A stretch of 64,000 bases of DNA, from positions 48,080 through 112,079 of the forward strand of contig CBFIAR010000011.1 of the NCBI GenBank assembly GCA_965660625.1, in the 5' to 3' direction. The stretch is from Glaciecola sp965660625. GTDB taxonomy: Bacteria > Pseudomonadota > Gammaproteobacteria > Enterobacterales > Alteromonadaceae. Within the stretch, counting starts at the first letter, position 1. Every line of letters starts with the position of its first letter. The translations under genes were made by a program, and so were the position numbers. Positions 44,432-52,713 of the stretch are shown piece after piece. The notes below the pieces were generated by a model. The model was not told the DNA's origin. It searched no databases and saw nothing but the letters and a program-made list of their open reading frames with translations.

Positions 44432-45613
44432 ATGGTAGACCCTAAAGAACCCATCAAACACGTATTAAGTCCATTTTCTTACGACGAATTTTTCAGTCAC
44501 ATATTGTCAAAAAGCATTTTCGTCCAAAAAGGCGAGAAGGGAAAGGAACGTGTTGCTATTGGTGGAAGCGATCCAAGAAAAGCACTGCTAGCGGATTATG
44601 CTAAATATGCACCAAATTTGACGTGTCATTCACATGCGCCGAATTCGCCCCCTCCTAAGGCTAGAACTGTTGGAAATGAGAGCGAATTTTTAACGTTAAT
44701 TAAGCAGTATCATGATTTAGGGTACACCGTCCGCTTTCCTGATGTAACAGATCTTTCAGCCCCTCTAAATGATTTTACTCGCGCACTTGAAAAACAAATT
44801 GGTAATCCCGTTGGCGTGGTCGTTTTCTGGAGTGCACCCACTAATGCAGCCCCTGTGCACTATGACGAAGTTGATGTGATTGTCATTCAATTAGTAGGTA
44901 CGAAGCAGTGGTACATTTCCAATGCACCCACAACCTTACCCAATAAATGGAAAAATACGGCAGAGGGCACGCCTCCATTTAGCGATTACCAAACAATAGA
45001 CGTAGCGCCTGGCGATTTTATTTATTTGCCCAGAGGGACTGCACATACCGTAAAATCTACCAGTGAATCAATTCACTTATCTATAGGCTTTGTGCCTGTT
45101 ACCGTGCGCGAAGGCATGAATGCTGTGCTTGACCACTTGTCTGATTTAGATATAAGACTTCGACAAAATATTGGTCATCGAGCTGACGATATCACTAACG
45201 CAGATAACCAGACTACAATTCACCAGCAAATTCGCCAAGGTTTAGAACATCTTTTAGCGCAGAGTCAATCTGATGCTTTCATCGAGGATGCGCTTAAGCG
45301 CAGACAAGCACATATGATTGCTGCGTTACCAAAACTTAAGCCCACCACGTTGGCATCGCCATTGCAGGCAAATACGGCAATAGTACACAGTCCACACGCG
45401 ATGGTAGAGATGATCGCTACTGCCGATACTGTTGATTTTAGTCAACCGGGCGAGCATATTTTGGTGCATAAAGGAGCGCAAGAGAGTCTAACGTTTATTA
45501 TCAACACCCCGCGTTTTCTGGTATCAGATATTCCTGGTGAGTTTGGTCTTGATGTAAAAGTTGCTCTTGTGAGTCGGCTTCTGAGTAGCGGTTTTTTACA
45601 GTTGGCGGTTTAG
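44432..45613 (+). CDS. JmjC/cupin-4 family 2-oxoglutarate oxygenase-like protein
   Basis: This 393-residue protein has the iron-binding HxD in APVHYDEVDV and a distal histidine in LPRGTAHTVKS, followed by a helical region and a winged C-terminal part (about 330-393), the layout of bacterial ribosomal-oxygenase-like cupins. Such enzymes hydroxylate protein residues with 2-oxoglutarate and O2; the target is unknown. The start is uncertain: ATG 44432 fits homology (MVDPKEPIKHVLSP), but ATG 44393 is in frame and neither has a strong ribosome site. Confidence 0.8.
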   Translation: MVDPKEPIKHVLSPFSYDEFFSHILSKSIFVQKGEKGKERVAIGGSDPRKALLADYAKYAPNLTCHSHAPNSPPPKARTVGNESEFLTLIKQYHDLGYTVRFPDVTDLSAPLNDFTRALEKQIGNPVGVVVFWSAPTNAAPVHYDEVDVIVIQLVGTKQWYISNAPTTLPNKWKNTAEGTPPFSDYQTIDVAPGDFIYLPRGTAHTVKSTSESIHLSIGFVPVTVREGMNAVLDHLSDLDIRLRQNIGHRADDITNADNQTTIHQQIRQGLEHLLAQSQSDAFIEDALKRRQAHMIAALPKLKPTTLASPLQANTAIVHSPHAMVEMIATADTVDFSQPGEHILVHKGAQESLTFIINTPRFLVSDIPGEFGLDVKVALVSRLLSSGFLQLAV

Positions 45614-45746
45614 CGGGTGGAGCATTGATCTAGTTAGCCAAGTGAAGGCATTGCCATCAAAAAGAGAAGAAGACACTTATCTCTTGAACATCTTTTTTGT
45701 GGATAAAAAGAAAGCGCCAGAAGGCTCATACCCTCAATGTCATCGA

Positions 45747-47456
45747 CTATTTGGTAAAAACAACGTTATCATCATTAATCGTTTTAAGAATTTGTATGTT
45801 CTTTATTTCCTCTGGAATTATCGTGGTTGGATTTTTATCAAGAATAACGAAATCGGCTTGCTTGCCAACTTCAATTGAGCCTTTTATCGACTCTTCAAAG
45901 TGTTGATATGCAGCCCACAATGTCATGGCTTTCAATCCTTCTAACGGTGAAATTTTATGTTCTTCGCCAAGCGTTTTATTCGTTCGAGTGACTCGGTTAA
46001 CCGCGCTATCAAGAATTCTCATTGAATTTGGAAAAGTAACAGGTGCATCCGAATGAATAGTGAACGGAGATTGGGCTTCCTTGAACCATCCCGTTGGTGA
46101 AATATTTGTAGCGCGCTCAATTCCTGCTACAGAGTCACGATGCCAATCCCCCCAATAAAAAGTATGCATTGGATACAGTGCTGGAAAAATACCTAAATTT
46201 TTAAGCTTTTCAATTTGATCTTTACGAGTGAACTGTCCATGGATCATTACTGTTCGGTGATCACCAAGCGTCTGGTTCTCAGATATTTTTGATACAAGTT
46301 TAATTAACTGGTCAATAGCAGCATCTCCATTCGTGTGAACGAGCAATTGCCAATTATTCTCATAAGCTAAGTTCATCCATTTTAAGGCTTCGTCCTCTGA
46401 AAAAGCAGGGTATCCAGCATAATTGGCAGGTTGACCAGTAGGTGGTTTGTAGTAAGGTTGACTAAACCATGCTGTTTTCCCTTGAGGCGAACCATCGAAT
46501 GTCAATTTTACCCCGCCCATCCGGAATCCATTGTGATATTGCTTTGACATCAATTCGCTATGCAAGATGGGGTTGTCTCCAAGTTCCTTAATATCGGGAT
46601 AAGAAATGATATCGATATCAAATCCTACTGATGCTGCAATGCTTGGCAACACCTTAAGGGTAGCTAAATCAGTTTTACCTTCTTGCACTGTAGTGAAGCC
46701 GTTTGACAGGTAACTGTACTCCCCCGATTTATACAGTTTCACTAAGTCTTCTTGTGTAAAGTCCGGTATCAATTTAAAGAAAATCATAAAGTGTGCATTT
46801 TCTTGCATCACTCCATTGGGGGTTTTTCCATCGATTTCTCTTTCGATGACACCACCAGGAGGATTTTGTGTGTCAGCGTCAATACCCATCTGCTCTAGCG
46901 CCTTGCTATTATATACCCCCAAATGCCCAGACTGGTGCATGATAACTATAGGTAGTTCAGTAGTAACAGCATCTAAATCATGGCGGTTAGGATGACGTTT
47001 TTCTTCTAGCTGAGAGTCGTCATAATTAAAGCCAATAACCACATTGTAGTTTTTCACAATCGGTGACTTTTCGATAAACTCGCGCAACACTGCTTGCAAA
47101 TCGGAAATAGAATTTACAGGCCCGTCTGGATTAGGGAGCAAATTCGCCACAATAGCCTGAGTCCCAACCCCCGCAAAATGACTATGAGCATCGATAAATC
47201 CGGGTACCAATGTTTTCATCTTGAGATCTATAACTTGGGTATCGGGACCTTTTAGTATTTGAACATCTTCTATGCTCCCAACCGCTACTATTAATCCATC
47301 TTTAGTTGCAACAGCTTCTGCTGAAGGATGGATATCATTCATCGTGATTACTTCGCCGTTGGTGTAGATTGTATCCGCAAAGTTCAACTGTTGTTGGCTG
47401 CACGCGGCAAGAAGTAACGCTAAACTCAGGTTTATTATTAGTTTTGATAATGTCAT
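45747..47456 (-). CDS. Amidohydrolase family lipoprotein (YtcJ-like)
   Basis: This 569-residue protein has a lipoprotein signal with lipobox LLAAC (Cys19). It is followed by an amidohydrolase-3 domain with the metal motif DAHSHF, VHTNGDAAIDQL, MIHGQFT, IHSDAPVTFP and the C-terminal SIEVGKQADFVILDKNP. The YtcJ group hydrolyses amide-type bonds; the substrate is unknown. A second, internally deleted member lies at 55938. It is convergent with the cupin gene. Confidence 0.87.
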   Translation of the reverse strand: MTLSKLIINLSLALLLAACSQQQLNFADTIYTNGEVITMNDIHPSAEAVATKDGLIVAVGSIEDVQILKGPDTQVIDLKMKTLVPGFIDAHSHFAGVGTQAIVANLLPNPDGPVNSISDLQAVLREFIEKSPIVKNYNVVIGFNYDDSQLEEKRHPNRHDLDAVTTELPIVIMHQSGHLGVYNSKALEQMGIDADTQNPPGGVIEREIDGKTPNGVMQENAHFMIFFKLIPDFTQEDLVKLYKSGEYSYLSNGFTTVQEGKTDLATLKVLPSIAASVGFDIDIISYPDIKELGDNPILHSELMSKQYHNGFRMGGVKLTFDGSPQGKTAWFSQPYYKPPTGQPANYAGYPAFSEDEALKWMNLAYENNWQLLVHTNGDAAIDQLIKLVSKISENQTLGDHRTVMIHGQFTRKDQIEKLKNLGIFPALYPMHTFYWGDWHRDSVAGIERATNISPTGWFKEAQSPFTIHSDAPVTFPNSMRILDSAVNRVTRTNKTLGEEHKISPLEGLKAMTLWAAYQHFEESIKGSIEVGKQADFVILDKNPTTIIPEEIKNIQILKTINDDNVVFTK

Positions 47457-47850
47457 TATATTGCCTAAATTAAAGGGTTATCGCGATAGTAAATACACAG
47501 TCAGAGAGTGATAAAGCGGCAAAACGGTAAAAGCGGTGGCGAAACTTCCGTCACTTATGTTTTGGTCAATTATTAGATTATCAAGAATAAACGACATGAC
47601 TGCTCTATTCAACACGTTTACACAACATCGGGAGGTGCTTGTATTGAAAGCTGAATTAGGCGGAATCTGTTTAGGAGAGCCGAAAAATATAGGGCAACAT
47701 GCATTTTTACTAATTCAATCATTTTAATACGTTGTTTCTTTATTTAACTGAATCTTACTATATAGTTGTTACTTTATTCGGATGAATATTATCATTAAGT
47801 TTTATTGTTGAAACGTAAACTAGACCAAAGGTAAAAGGTAAGGCTTCTGT
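47457..47850. other. Intergenic region without supported gene
   Basis: It lies between the divergent amidohydrolase and histidine kinase genes and must hold both promoters. A short open frame at 47536-47727 has no ribosome site or recognisable family. I see nothing else. Confidence 0.4.
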
Positions 47851-49182
47851 ATGGACAACAATGCATTTGAGCGTCGATATATTCGGGAAAGAGCTGCACG
47901 TAAAAGTGCAGAAAAACTCCTTGAGGAAAAATCGATGGAGCTATATCTACGTAATCAGGAATTAGAAAAATTTAAAGATCATTTGGAAAACTTGGTCGAA
48001 GCAAGAACGTCAGAAGCAAAATTAGCCGCCGAGCAAGCTATTCAAGCTAACAACTCAAAATCTCAATTTTTAGCTAACATGAGTCATGAAATTCGCACCC
48101 CATTGACTGCCATTATTGGTTATGCGGAATTATTGCGTGACGATAAACCCGATCCCTCGATTATGGACGAACATTTGGCGACAATTATTGATAATGGTAA
48201 ACACCTAAACAGTTTAATCGATGAAATATTAGATCTCACTAAGATTGAAACAAATAACTTAATCCTCGAAAACCGCCGTTTTAATTTTGCAGAATTACTC
48301 ACTAAATTAAAGCAAATACATACACCTAACGCCAATTCAAAGTCACTAAGTCTATTATTTAACGTCAATTCTGGGATCCCTGAATGGCTTGTGTGTGACC
48401 CCACTCGCCTTAGACAAGTGCTGCATAACTTATTATCCAATGCGATTAAATTTACGCATCAAGGTAGCATAACACTGAGCGTTGAGACCCAATGGCACAG
48501 TAAAGAAATTATTTTTAAAATAACAGACACCGGTGAGGGTATAACCGAAGATCAACAAAAGAATATATTTGACAGTTTCAAGCAAGCTGATGCGAGCATT
48601 ACTAGAAGATTTGGTGGTACAGGATTAGGTTTAAGTATTTGTAAAAGCTTAATCCATTTGATGGGCGGGCAACTCACTGTTAAATCGACTCCAGGCTTAG
48701 GTAGCGAGTTTACCGCCAGTATCACAAGCATGGCATTAGAGGGTGAATTGTTTGAATTACAGCCAGTTAGTACTCACGAAAAAACACCTGTAACCGAGAT
48801 CCCAAAACTACAAGGAACAGTGTTATTAATTGAAGATACACCGATTAATCAAGTATTAATTACGCATTTGATAGAATCAACAGGCGCTGAAGTAGTAGTG
48901 GCCGAAAATGGTCAACAAGGCATAGAAAAAGCTTTGAATGAACATTTTGATCTGGTTTTTATGGATATCCAGATGCCTGTTTTAGATGGAAAAAAAGCCA
49001 TTGAGGTTTTGATTAAACAAGGCTATCCGAAGCCGATCTATGCTCTTACTGCGAACGTCATGCAAAGTGATATTGATGAATATTACCATTTGGGGTTTAA
49101 AGGGGTTTTAGCTAAACCCATTGACTTGCCACTTTTATACGAGGCAATGAGGCAATGTCTCTGTATGGTAAAAAAAGTATAG
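47851..49182 (+). CDS. Hybrid sensor histidine kinase, probably H-NOX-associated
   Basis: This 443-residue cytoplasmic protein has no membrane helix. An N-terminal coiled coil (ERRYIRERAARKSAEKLLEEKS) leads to a dimerisation domain with phospho-acceptor His79 (NMSHEIRTPL), an ATPase domain (N box LLSNAIKFTH, GTGLGL) and a C-terminal receiver with phospho-acceptor Asp372 (FMDIQMP). The N-terminal coil is like that of kinases paired with H-NOX proteins. With the H-NOX gene downstream, it probably senses nitric oxide through that partner and passes phosphate to a separate transfer protein. Confidence 0.87.
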   Translation: MDNNAFERRYIRERAARKSAEKLLEEKSMELYLRNQELEKFKDHLENLVEARTSEAKLAAEQAIQANNSKSQFLANMSHEIRTPLTAIIGYAELLRDDKPDPSIMDEHLATIIDNGKHLNSLIDEILDLTKIETNNLILENRRFNFAELLTKLKQIHTPNANSKSLSLLFNVNSGIPEWLVCDPTRLRQVLHNLLSNAIKFTHQGSITLSVETQWHSKEIIFKITDTGEGITEDQQKNIFDSFKQADASITRRFGGTGLGLSICKSLIHLMGGQLTVKSTPGLGSEFTASITSMALEGELFELQPVSTHEKTPVTEIPKLQGTVLLIEDTPINQVLITHLIESTGAEVVVAENGQQGIEKALNEHFDLVFMDIQMPVLDGKKAIEVLIKQGYPKPIYALTANVMQSDIDEYYHLGFKGVLAKPIDLPLLYEAMRQCLCMVKKV

Positions 49183-49443
49183 ACTGAACCTATGTAGAAT
49201 TAAGTTCGTAGTAGGAGAGGAACATTTGCATACCTGGACTCTTTGCAGAAGCAGTATGAGGATGTAGATGGACCTGTTAGCAGACATCCTTTTCTATGTT
49301 GTAATATTATAGGCATAATCAAGATTACTTCTGATTCCTTACTGAGCGTTATAATTGCTGATGTACTGAGTTGCTGTAGAGTCGACAGGTCTAAAGTGAT
49401 ATTATTATTGGCTTATTACGTGATTCTTGAAATCGATTAAATA
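49183..49443. other. Gap between kinase and H-NOX gene
   Basis: Such pairs are usually tightly linked, so about 365 bp from kinase stop to H-NOX start is long. The open frame at 49243-49440 is not convincing. Degraded sequence or a regulatory leader are both possible. Confidence 0.35.
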
Positions 49444-49545
49444 ATGAATAGTGAGATTCAACGCCGAGCAGAAACTCACTTGCTTATGGCAGACGACGCT
49501 GAATTTATCCGACTGCTTGCGCAGTTATCTAAGCAAATGGAATAA
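49444..49545 (+). CDS. Very short open frame upstream of the H-NOX gene
   Basis: This 33-codon frame (MNSEIQRRAETHLLMADD...) ends two bases before the H-NOX start codon, so its end overlaps the H-NOX ribosome site. It could be a translationally coupled leader peptide or a gene remnant. It has no strong ribosome site of its own, and I do not recognise a family. Confidence 0.3.
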   Translation: MNSEIQRRAETHLLMADDAEFIRLLAQLSKQME

Positions 49546-49547
49546 AA

Positions 49548-50096
49548 ATGAAAGGTATTGTCTTTACAGAGTTTATGGACATGGTTGAAGATGTGTTTTC
49601 ACCAGAAGTCTTGGATTTAATTATTGAGAAAAGTGACTTACCCAATGGTGGGGCATATACTTCTGTCGGTGTCTATGACCATCAAGAGATTGTGCGGATG
49701 ACACAGAACCTAAGTGAACACTCGCACATTCCGGTGGCCGAGCTACTCGAAGCTTTTGGTCAGCACCTTTTTGGACGTTTTGTAGTAAGTTTTCCAAGTT
49801 TTTTTGAAAATCAAAAACACAGCTTTGAATTTCTAAAACAGATTGACAGCTACATTCATATAGAGGTGAAAAAACTGTATCCTGATGCTCAACTTCCTCG
49901 TTTTTTTCACGAACAGATAAATCAGCAAACATTAGTATTGTATTATATCTCGTCTCGTCATTTCGAGGATTTAGCCGTAGGCTTAATCAAAGGTTGTATG
50001 TTGCATTTTAAAGATGAGGGCAACATCAGCCGTGAGTTGTGCAGTTATAAAGATCAGCAAGCAATTAAAATGACGATAGAACTGGCACATGCTTAA
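49548..50096 (+). CDS. H-NOX haem nitric oxide/oxygen-binding sensor
   Basis: This 182-residue cytoplasmic haem protein begins MKGIVFTEFMDMVE. The proximal haem ligand is His104 (YIHIEVKKLYPDA) and the propionate-binding YxSxR motif is Tyr133-Ser135-Arg137. There is no sign of the distal-pocket tyrosine of oxygen-binding members, which I infer favours NO selectivity. In the family, NO binding breaks the haem-His bond and inhibits a partner kinase, often affecting biofilm formation. The hybrid kinase at 47851 is the likely partner. Confidence 0.93.
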   Translation: MKGIVFTEFMDMVEDVFSPEVLDLIIEKSDLPNGGAYTSVGVYDHQEIVRMTQNLSEHSHIPVAELLEAFGQHLFGRFVVSFPSFFENQKHSFEFLKQIDSYIHIEVKKLYPDAQLPRFFHEQINQQTLVLYYISSRHFEDLAVGLIKGCMLHFKDEGNISRELCSYKDQQAIKMTIELAHA

Positions 50097-50290
50097 CGTC
50101 GCTAGTTTTTCATGGCAGGATAAACAGCACATAATGCAGCTTATGGTTAACTTAACATTCTATCGTATCTATCATCTCTCTTTGATTTTTTTAGAATCCC
50201 GCCAAAAGTGGTAACTGTTGAGTAGATATAGGATGTCGTTTATTCTCGATATCAATCTCACCCGTTATTTTTTCTAACAGGACAATATTG

Positions 50291-51121
50291 ATGACTATTT
50301 CTCTACTATTTTTTAGATTGCCTGTTGTCCTATTTTCTTTCTTTTTTATTAGCTCTGCAATGGCCAATAATACAGAACTGCAGTTTCTTGTAGGCGGCAA
50401 GTTAGTGGAAAAACTTTCGGTAGCAGAGCTGAAGGAAAAGATAAAATCCCATGAAGTGAATTTAACCAATTCTCTTGCAGGCGAAGAAAAGAAATATGAG
50501 GCTTTTTCTATTAAGGATGTTCTTAATGTGGTTTATGACACACAATGGACTTCTGACAAATATTCAGATATCGCCTTTATTGCGCTTGATGGTTATGAAG
50601 CGGTTAGCACAACGCGAAAATTGAATGAAGAGGGCGGTTTTATGGCCTTTAGAGACGCTGATATAGATCAAGGTTGGAAGCTTATTGGTAAAGCGAAGGT
50701 CAACCCTGGACCTTTTTTTCTTGTATGGACAGGAAACGAGCAAATAACTAGCAACGCCTATCCTTGGCCTTGGCAAGTTACGCAAATAAATCTTTTACGT
50801 TTTGAAGATCAATATCCTACCGTTTTTCCACAAGGCGCTACATTAGATTCTTCTGCCTATCGAGGCTTTTCCACGTTTCGAAAACGTTGTTTACATTGCC
50901 ATTCTATGGACCGTATGGGAGGAAAAATAGGACCCGATCTAAATGCACCTCAAAGCATTGTGGCTTATCGCTCGGAGCGTATGATTAAGGAGATGATAAA
51001 GCATGCATCCACCTATCGTTATACGATTATGCCTGATCATAATGATCTATCGGACTCCGATTTAGATGACCTATACCACTACTTTCAGTTTCAAATGGCT
51101 AAAAAGCGCACTCATGATTAG
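50291..51121 (+). CDS. Periplasmic cytochrome c with N-terminal oxidoreductase-like domain
   Basis: This 276-residue protein has a signal peptide ending SAMA (about residue 24). Its middle domain (about 30-150) resembles the small molybdopterin/sulfite-oxidase-like fold (GYEAVSTTRKLNEEGGFMAFRDAD), without visible cofactor residues. The C-terminal domain has the haem motif CLHCH near residue 200 and a likely axial Met in TIMPDH. The electron partner is unknown. ATG 50291 is the start. It lies 194 bp after the H-NOX gene, so co-regulation is only possible. Confidence 0.75.
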   Translation: MTISLLFFRLPVVLFSFFFISSAMANNTELQFLVGGKLVEKLSVAELKEKIKSHEVNLTNSLAGEEKKYEAFSIKDVLNVVYDTQWTSDKYSDIAFIALDGYEAVSTTRKLNEEGGFMAFRDADIDQGWKLIGKAKVNPGPFFLVWTGNEQITSNAYPWPWQVTQINLLRFEDQYPTVFPQGATLDSSAYRGFSTFRKRCLHCHSMDRMGGKIGPDLNAPQSIVAYRSERMIKEMIKHASTYRYTIMPDHNDLSDSDLDDLYHYFQFQMAKKRTHD

Positions 51122-51440
51122 GCAACGAGGATTCATGAAAAAGACAATTGTATCACTGGGTATGATATGACTGATAGACGCTTGCGCGGTAAAAAAAAAC
51201 AGCCGTCGTCAGTAACGATTGTCTAAAAGGATGTAGAGCCATTTTATAAATGGGGAGAATGAAGCAAACATTAGCTGTTAGAAAATTTTGCTGTAACGTC
51301 AATTAAGTTATTCTGCCTGTTACCAACCAACGGAACATTCGAGACTGAGTTCTTGTTCAGCAAGCCTCACCTCATCGATGTATATGGCTGAATACTGTTT
51401 TATTCTCCGCAAAAATTAATATAATAAAAAGGAAACAAGC
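51122..51440. other. Intergenic region with a possible lipoprotein-gene remnant
   Basis: At 51135 an ATG with GAGG upstream opens an 11-codon frame (MKKTIVSLGMI) that stops, and reading on past the stop gives LIDACAVKK, which resembles the rest of a lipoprotein signal. A decayed gene is possible; nothing else is supported. Confidence 0.3.
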
Positions 51441-51815
51441 ATGGTATTAGGCTTACTTTCAATCAGTTTAAATGTTGCTGATATTGAAATTTCAAAAGCA
51501 TTTTATGAAAAACTGGGCTTTCATCAAATGGCTGGGCATGTGGATCAAAAGTGGGTCATTATGAAAGACGTAAACGACCAGGTCATTGGCTTATTCGAAG
51601 GAATGTTGGAAAAAAATATGCTCACGTTTAATCCTGGATGGGATGCCAATGCCCAAAACATCGATGATTACATAGATGTCAGGTACCTCCAAAAAATGCT
51701 GAGCGGCAAAGGCATTGATTGTGGTCAGATGATTGGTGAAAACAACAAGGGCCCCGCCAATTTTATGCTGACAGACCCCGATGGTAACCCTATTTTGATT
51801 GACCAACACAGATAA
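51441..51815 (+). CDS. VOC (glyoxalase/bleomycin-resistance-like) family protein
   Basis: This 124-residue protein has a single VOC-fold pair of beta-alpha-beta units: SLNVADIEISKAFYEKLGFH at the start and LTDPDGNPILIDQH at the end, where a metal-binding Glu is usual but Asp is found. The function cannot be assigned; members include lyases, dioxygenases and binding proteins. GGAAA precedes ATG 51441. Confidence 0.8.
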   Translation: MVLGLLSISLNVADIEISKAFYEKLGFHQMAGHVDQKWVIMKDVNDQVIGLFEGMLEKNMLTFNPGWDANAQNIDDYIDVRYLQKMLSGKGIDCGQMIGENNKGPANFMLTDPDGNPILIDQHR

Positions 51816-51868
51816 GTAAAATGGCATGATGTTGCGCTATTACAAAAGTTTGTAGTATTGTAGCAAAG

Positions 51869-52711
51869 TCATTCAAACCACTGAATGGCTCGATAGTCGA
51901 AACCAGCGGTTAAGGTCGGTTTTATCACTTCAAAGTAGGGGGATAAATCAAAATCCCTTGGCGTAAAATGACTAAAATGGCGTTTAGCTAGCAGCAATTC
52001 GTCGCTTAGATGAATGTTCCTTGTTTGATTTACTGCAAGCGGTTTTGCTGCACTATTGGCTTGCTCAATAATGCCATTTTCTGTATTCAAGTTATTGTCA
52101 GGCGTGGCATTATGGGTGGTCTGCAGCAACGCTTCATATTCGTCCCTTTGCATCGGTAAAATTGGATAATGAATTGACTGAAATGCTTGGGCTATTAATG
52201 TAGAACAAATTGCTTTCGTTGGGTCACCACTGCCAAAGGCCAACATTCTGCGCCGAAAGCGCTGAGGAATCGGAGGCGTTGGTAACAAATAACGCATTAA
52301 ATCAAAAATATTTTTGGTGTCGTACTGATGCCCTAAGCGTTCAATGAGAAAACTCAATAACTTTGCGGCATCTTCTTTTGTGAGCTTAACTGGGCGACAA
52401 ATACGTAGGTTAAATCCATCATACTTGTCTAAAGGCACGGTGATTACACCTTGAATCAAATCGGCCTCTAAAATAGGCTGTAAGCCGGGTTGTTCACCAA
52501 TATAAATACACACATGTGACCATGTCGACTGCGTTAGGTATTTAATGGCTGAGCTAATGCGACTATCGCCCTCAACTAACAATAGATCGCCGGGTTGCAG
52601 ATTAGCTCGCAGTTGTTCTTGGCTTAACACTGAAAAGGTTTTGTAATGCGCAGTGGGCTTAGTAAGGAACCTTGCTAAGCCATCGCCGATATAGGACATC
52701 ACTGCACCCAT
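51869..52711 (-). CDS. YiiX/YebB-like NlpC/P60-superfamily hydrolase
   Basis: This 280-residue protein has the circularly permuted papain-like fold of the YiiX/YebB group. The catalytic His lies in TWSHVCIYIG and the Cys in KAICSTLIAQAF, in the permuted order. Such enzymes act on lipids or peptides at the membrane. A C-terminal extension after about residue 200 is not conserved. It starts 2 bp after the tex stop, so it is probably co-transcribed with tex. There is no clear signal peptide. Confidence 0.75.
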   Translation of the reverse strand: MGAVMSYIGDGLARFLTKPTAHYKTFSVLSQEQLRANLQPGDLLLVEGDSRISSAIKYLTQSTWSHVCIYIGEQPGLQPILEADLIQGVITVPLDKYDGFNLRICRPVKLTKEDAAKLLSFLIERLGHQYDTKNIFDLMRYLLPTPPIPQRFRRRMLAFGSGDPTKAICSTLIAQAFQSIHYPILPMQRDEYEALLQTTHNATPDNNLNTENGIIEQANSAAKPLAVNQTRNIHLSDELLLAKRHFSHFTPRDFDLSPYFEVIKPTLTAGFDYRAIQWFE

Positions 52712-52713
52712 GG

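Noticed and set aside
45642..45878. 78-codon open frame on the plus strand.
   Set aside because: Half of it lies over the conserved C-terminal coding region of the amidohydrolase on the other strand, and no ribosome site was seen.
47536..47727. 63-codon open frame between the amidohydrolase and kinase genes.
   Set aside because: No ribosome site, no family resemblance and a composition like non-coding sequence.
49243..49440. 65-codon open frame between kinase and H-NOX gene.
   Set aside because: No ribosome site, unusual hydrophobic and cysteine-rich composition, no family.
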